Assembly (NCBI GenBank): GCA_029817715.1
Contig: JARUPY010000434.1
Span: 2,356,001-2,420,000 of the forward strand
DNA: 64,000 bases
Source: Melastoma dodecandrum
Lineage: Eukaryota; Streptophyta; Magnoliopsida; Myrtales; Melastomataceae
Direction: 5' to 3'
Shown here: positions 59,816 to 64,000 of the stretch, one piece after another
How the letters are laid out: each line of letters begins with the position of its first letter
Numbering within the stretch: the stretch's first letter is position 1
The notes under the pieces: generated by a model
What the model saw: the letters and a program-made list of their open reading frames with translations, nothing else
What the model was told of the DNA's origin: nothing
Database searches by the model: none
Made by a program: the position numbers and the translations under genes

Positions 59816-60320
59816 AACTCCAATCCTGCCTTGGGGAAGATATTACCATTTTGCCCATTAAAAGTGAGTTTGTGCGTTCCCAGCTCAGCTAGGGTCTGGG
59901 GCACGTTATTGGACAGGAAACCGATCCTCACCTTGTGTAGATACTTGCGGCCAGTGACGGGCACCAACGCATTTGTGATTCGAAGCCTACGATGTAGGGA
60001 GATCGCGGTGAGGACGAGTTGCTGAGGCAGGTAAGAAAGTCGGGGTAACGGTGACTTGGAAGTTGGTGAAAGGGGGTCACAGGAATTGTAGGAAACCAAG
60101 TCGAACTACAGGTTTTGTTCTCCCGAGGACACCGCAAAGTCCACGGCGATATTAAAGGGGACTACACAATTCCGACGTTTGTAAGGGATATTACAACGCA
60201 AAAGCACAGAGGATGCGAGGTGCCCAAAAATTATTGGCCGCGATGTTATGATGCGGCTTGGAACCCCGCCAGGGCGTGGACATACCGTAGTCACATACGT
60301 TCTACAAAAGGGAATTACGT
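59816..60320. other. Region between foldback arm and unknown gene copy 1
   Basis: A minus-strand reading 60099-59809 (with RKYLHKVRIGFLSNNVPQTL and ending at the arm) is open but unrecognised. A second one at 60327-60106 overlaps it in part. Either could be the remains of another gene of the element; neither is called. Confidence 0.3.
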
Positions 60321-61282
60321 CTAGCACGAAGTGTCCTTAATTTTCACAAGTCGGAGAAGAGGTTCCTTGGGTAGTCCTGCGTAGACATACATACAACGCA
60401 GATGTATTACGAGCGTATGAAGGTCGAATGGAAAGTTATTTGGGTTGAGTAGGCGTACACGTACCATAGTGATAGCACTCGCCGTTGCGACCATCTCCTC
60501 GAAGAAATGAATGCTGATCCGTTGGCGTCGCCACAGGACGAGGGCGCCGCCTTGCCAAGAATGCAGAACATGATGGTCGCTGAATGGAAACTGCTCGCAT
60601 AAGCTGGCTGCATCGTTCAGTGCGGTGGACGGGATATTACTGACCACCGCCATGCACGTGTTCTGGACGGTGAAGAGTTCAACTGCAGCGTGACGAAGGA
60701 GTATTCGTTACGGTAATTAAGCCAGTTCTAAACGAGGACCGACATCTCCTTTTGCATGTCCGAATCACCGACGCCCTGTGCAAGCGCTAGGTCGACCGTC
60801 CCTCGGGTGTCACTTAACATGAGCTCCCACACCGGCGAGTCGTCGTACACTTCGAGCTGGAGACGCAGCTGAAATATTTTGTTCTCGGATAACGAGGTTG
60901 CTACACGAAGGGACGGCCTGTTTAGCTGGAGTTGTATCCTATTGGTCCCCGGACGCAGAAGGTTGAGTAGTGGCAGGTGCAAGAACCGGAGCAGACGTTC
61001 CACGGTGGGCGTACAGTTGTTTTTGTCTATTTGAGGCTCCATACCCAGCATTTGCAGCAACATAACACGCAAATCACGCACCCACCCTCCGTTACCCTGT
61101 TGAAGCTGGAGGTTTGTGTGTAGACGAACGTCGAAAGTAACCTCGTAACCAGCGCGGCCCGACGATACGCCAGTTCCGGACCATAACTCTACCCTAATCC
61201 GACATGCTTTCTCACAGGGGTACGGTCGGAAGGAGTTTACCTGGACGTGGAAGTTGGACGATGGCCTGCCGCCGTTCGCCAT
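60321..61282 (-). pseudogene. Unknown gene family, copy 1 (broken)
   Basis: ATG at 61282 opens MANGGRPSSNFHVQVNSFRP. The frame runs to a TAG at 60730-60728, at a position where copy 2 has Trp, and the matching C-terminal part continues after a further frame change near 60680 (60653-60321: HSWQGGALVLWRR, ISIHFFEE). Conserved blocks shared with copy 2 are CEKACR, GYEVTFDVRL, WVRDLR, LLRPGTN, SENKIFQLRLQLEVYD and DTRGTVDLALA; over about 159 aligned residues roughly 60% are identical by eye. I recognise no family: no membrane segment, signal peptide or zinc site is obvious. Intact length would be about 320 residues. Confidence 0.65.
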
Positions 61283-61859
61283 GGTTGATTCGGCTGGTGG
61301 CTGTTCAAATGGCGGAGTGGTAGCAGGGGTAAAACAATTTATAAACTGCCACCTGAATTTATTAGTAAATGCGAGCAGTGATTAGGTTTCCTGTCAGTTC
61401 GAAATTAATGATGTGCTGCTGTTGTTGAAAGTAAGGGTTTCTCTCGTAATGTAGGCAATGCATTCGTCCCCACATGCACTCGTTCTCCATCGAGTCGTAG
61501 TTTGTGTCCATGAAACAATAGGATTACAGTTCGTCTAGTAAACAACAAGGGTCTGAATTTGCACGGGGACCATCGTATGCGGCGTACACGACAAGGAGTC
61601 TTGAAGTTGGCGTAAGGGGTTAGAGACGACGAACAATCATACTGCTGGAGAACGCATATAATGGGAGCAAGAAAGGGTATCAGCGAAGTTTTACGGTAGG
61701 GTTTACATCAGCGTATACCGGACAAGAGCTAAATTTTGCAGCGTAAGTTGGGTCACGAAATGGGACCGATGGCCTATTAAAACAAAAATTATCGCGTCCA
61801 CCGTCTGCGAGGACCGCTCCAGTCGAAGAGAAATATGCATATGCATCTTGCCGACATAG
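61283..61859. other. Spacer between the two unknown genes
   Basis: Contains the upstream region of copy 1. The phrase ATGCGAGCAGT near 61370 recurs at about 62963 upstream of copy 2 with further weak similarity, so the duplicated unit probably included the promoter region. No other gene is seen. Confidence 0.4.
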
Positions 61860-62832
61860 ACCCGGGGTGCTACACGTCAGATAACAGGTTCGTTGGGTAG
61901 TCCTACGTGGAAAGTAAGATACATATGATCAATGTGCGTACGAAAGTTGTTGAGAACTTAGTCCAGGTATTTACACGAGCACGTACCACAACAAGTGCAC
62001 TGGCCGATCCACTCTGCTCCTCGAAGAAGTGGATGCTCACCTCCACCCGCCTCCACAGGATGAAGACGCCCCCACGCCAAGAATTGACATAGTGAAGGCT
62101 GTCGAATGGAAAGGCCGCGCATGTGCTCCTTGGGTTGTTCATCGCGGACTCAGGGGGATCGATGACCAGTGCAATGGAGGTGTTCTGGTGGGAGAAGAGG
62201 TCCAGCGCCGCGGAGATGAAGGAGCCGTTCTTGGCGAAGGGCGGGCATCTCCAGATGAGGAAGGACAGCTCGTTGTGCATATCCATATCGTGGATGCCCT
62301 CCGCCAGCGCCAGGTCGACGACACCCCGAGTGTCCTTCAAGATGAACTCCCACGCGTATACATTGTCGTACACCTCAAGTTTCAGTCGCATCTGGAATAT
62401 CCTGTTTTCGGAGAACATGGTCGCTAAACGTAGTGAATCCCTGTTTAGCCTCACGAGCAGCTTGTTCGTGCCCGGACGCAGCAGTTTCAGTATCGGCAGG
62501 TGGATGGTACGGAGGTCACGCTCCAAGGTGGCATCGCAGTTTGTTTCGCTTAAATGGGGCTCTCTATCCAGCAGGTTCAGCAGCGTAGTACGCAGATCGC
62601 GTACCCATTGTCCGTTGCCAAACTGAGCGGGGAAGTTGGTCGACAAACGGACGTCGAAAGTAACGTCGTAGCCCGGGCGGTCTTGCAGTGTACGCGTACC
62701 ATGCCATATCTCCAATCTCACACGACATGCTTTTTCACATGTTATGGGTCAGATGGAGCATACCTGGATGTGGTAGTTCCGCAGAGGCGTAGTGCCGTTT
62801 GTTGTGCTGCCCTGCGATGTGCTGCCGTTCAT
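61860..62832 (-). pseudogene. Unknown gene family, copy 2 (nearly intact)
   Basis: The frame-consistent ATG is at 62832 (MNGSTSQGSTTNGTTPLRNY), followed by an in-frame TGA near 62751, where copy 1 has Arg, and then an open frame to 61903. Blocks: CEKACRVRLEIW, GYDVTFDVRL, WVRDLR, LLRPGTN, SENRIFQMRLKLEVYD, DTRGVVDLALA, NSWRGGVFILWRR, VSIHFFEEQ. Compared with copy 1 the frame shifts near the C-end (about 61930), so the natural end is nearer 61875 (GLPNEP). It lies back to back with the FAR1-type gene, 850 bp away. The conserved blocks in two diverged copies show that the family was under selection; its role is unknown. Confidence 0.68.
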
Positions 62833-63679
62833 CTGGGGAGGCTTAAGGGTTTGGTTACCGCGTCTGTGTTTCGGTGGAAGTGGCTTAGTTGGCGCATTCC
62901 CGTAGGGTGAGTGGGATAGAAGAAATCGGTGTTACAATTGGAGTTGGCTGAGGGAAGTTAATGCGAGCAGTATTGACGGTTCCATGTCGCTTCAAGTTCT
63001 CTGAGCGTGGTTGGTGGATTATTAATGTTCAGTCGGATAAGTCCTGCACACAGATCAAACCGGTGGCCGTGCAAGCATGTCAACCAATGAATTAAATGCC
63101 TTCTACTTCCACGCTGGTAGGTTATTCGTTTTTTATTTTGTTATATTAATATCATATTTTATAGAAGATTCCGCTCGGTAGGTTCACCTACTGGATAACC
63201 TCATATGGATTCGCAAGGTGAAAATCTAACGTCTGAGATTTTACTTAATAATCCCCAGTAGGCAAGTGCAACTTGTTCAAAAATTACAGCCATCTATCCC
63301 AACGCAGTCCTGTTGGTCGTTCAGTGTTCTGGATTTTGGAGGTTGGTTTTTTCATTTCATTTATTTGGTTTGAGCAATCAGTTTTGAAGATACGCGTGGG
63401 TTGTTTTTAGTTCTTGTAGATAGTCGTATGATGTTTTCCTATTGGGTCACCTGAGCGACAATGCATAGAATAAAATAACTGGGGGTTTAACGAGGTTTTC
63501 TTTTACTGTTTTCCGCAGGTCCATGAAACTTCAAGTATTTTGCTGAATCCCCATACCCAGTTGCAGTGGGTGCAGGTGGGTGGTCGCTCCGTGAGCACTG
63601 TCCCAACTGTGAGCTCGTAAGGGTTTGATCGCTGTTTCCTCGGAGTGTGAGTGAGCACAGTCCTTCTGGGTTGGAAACT
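62833..63679. other. Divergent intergenic region
   Basis: Lies between the start of unknown gene copy 2 (minus) and the FAR1-type gene (plus), so probably holds both promoters. Central part 63120-63480 is AT-rich. No reliable TATA assignment is made. Confidence 0.35.
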
Positions 63680-64000
63680 ATGGCGGCTGGGGACACAGCC
63701 GACTGTCTGATGATCGTGTCGGGACTGTCGGAGGAGAAGATGATGGAGATGACTTTTGGTTTAACAGATGAGGTTGGTCAACTTTTCAGGATGTACGGAC
63801 AGGTACACGGATTCTCTACGAGGAAAAATGACATACGACGTCGCCGAAGCGGCGAGCCTGTAATGCATAGTTGGGTATGCTCGTGAGAAGGCCTTCCGAG
63901 GAGAAGATCCGCCGTTGACGGGTCATCGCGAATGAGGCCGTCCACGAGGTCAGGCTGTCCCTGCGAGGTTAGAACCGCAAAGGACACCAACGGTCGTTGG
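63680..64000 (+). pseudogene. FAR1-type DNA-binding protein / MULE transposase, N-terminal part
   Basis: ATG at 63680 (MAAGDTADCLMIVSGLSEEK). From about residue 30 the reading matches the FAR1 DNA-binding domain: LFRMYGQVHGFSTRKNDIRR, then HSWVCS, EGL...RRR, SGCPCEVR and DTNGRW, the usual order with the first two zinc-ligand Cys of the WRKY-GCM1 fold. FAR1/FHY3 factors descend from Mutator-like transposases, and Jittery-type MULEs encode such proteins. A TGA at 63884-63886 stands where the family has Arg or Lys (VCS-EG), so this copy is broken unless read through. The gene runs off the window; whether it has the transposase core and SWIM finger cannot be seen. Confidence 0.72.

Larger units (their letters stand above)
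58925..64000 (+). mobile_element. Foldback element 3 (MULE-like, gene-carrying), left part
   Basis: The left end GGGAGCGGCTAACGT matches the ends of foldback elements 1 and 2, again with a terminal palindrome (about 58939-58958) and a long arm of GTACTAA/TTAGTAC words to about 59800. Inside follow two related minus-strand genes of unknown function and, at 63680, a plus-strand gene with a FAR1-type DNA-binding domain, related to Mutator-like transposases. No right end with the inverse of GGAGCGGCTAACG was found before 64000, so the element probably continues outside. That the genes belong to the element is inferred from position and from the 9-bp target duplications of its relatives. Confidence 0.55.

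Noticed and set aside
1..64000. tRNA, rRNA or CRISPR-type features
   Set aside because: None could be recognised; the repeats present are transposon-derived and the tRNA-like words are primer-binding sites only.

Overview
The window is nuclear DNA of a flowering plant. The evidence is two intact plant polyol/monosaccharide-transporter-type genes with GT-AG introns, a fragment of an oleosin gene, a plant mobile domain gene, and several nested plant LTR retrotransposons (Tat-type Ty3/gypsy, a Ty1/copia element, and a Tekay/Del-like element starting TGTAACGACCC). No species can be named from the sequence alone. Probably over 80% is transposon-derived.

Layout. 1-12650: two truncated Tat-type elements, A (minus) and B (plus), lie head to head; each keeps an LTR, primer-binding site, gag and protease and has lost everything after protease. 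12650-20370: AT-rich DNA with two members of a foldback family (14080-16436 and 17090-19602), each flanked by a 9-bp target duplication; the second carries an oleosin fragment. 20489-30822: two related sugar/polyol transporter genes in the same direction, separated by a GC-rich MITE-like element and a copia element whose pol was lost in an internal deletion. 31260-34728: a decayed Tat-type gag (element C). 34729-54777: a Tekay/Del-like element (F) without recognisable gag-pol. Its 3' LTR is interrupted by a 12.9-kb Tat-type element (D, minus strand) with both LTRs and a perfect 5-bp target duplication. D carries, antisense and between integrase and the 3' LTR, a complete-looking multi-exon plant mobile domain gene with its own TATA box and poly(A) signal. 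54778-58915: another decayed gag and unassigned DNA. 58925-64000: left end of a third foldback element, followed by two tandem, mutually related genes of unknown function and the start of a FAR1-type (MULE-related) gene running off the window.

How it fits together. The intact host genes appear to be only the two transporters. The most notable content is (i) the foldback family, with long snapback arms built from TTAGTAA- or GTACTAA-type words behind a terminal palindrome, one member apparently associated with a FAR1-type gene and two unknown accessory-like genes; (ii) the antisense plant mobile domain gene in element D; and (iii) a hexamer signature that marks the Tat elements (GTAGAC/GTCTAC in A and B, GTCGAC in D) across LTR and coding sequence. 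Gene limits in decayed elements are approximate, and counts and identities were made by eye.
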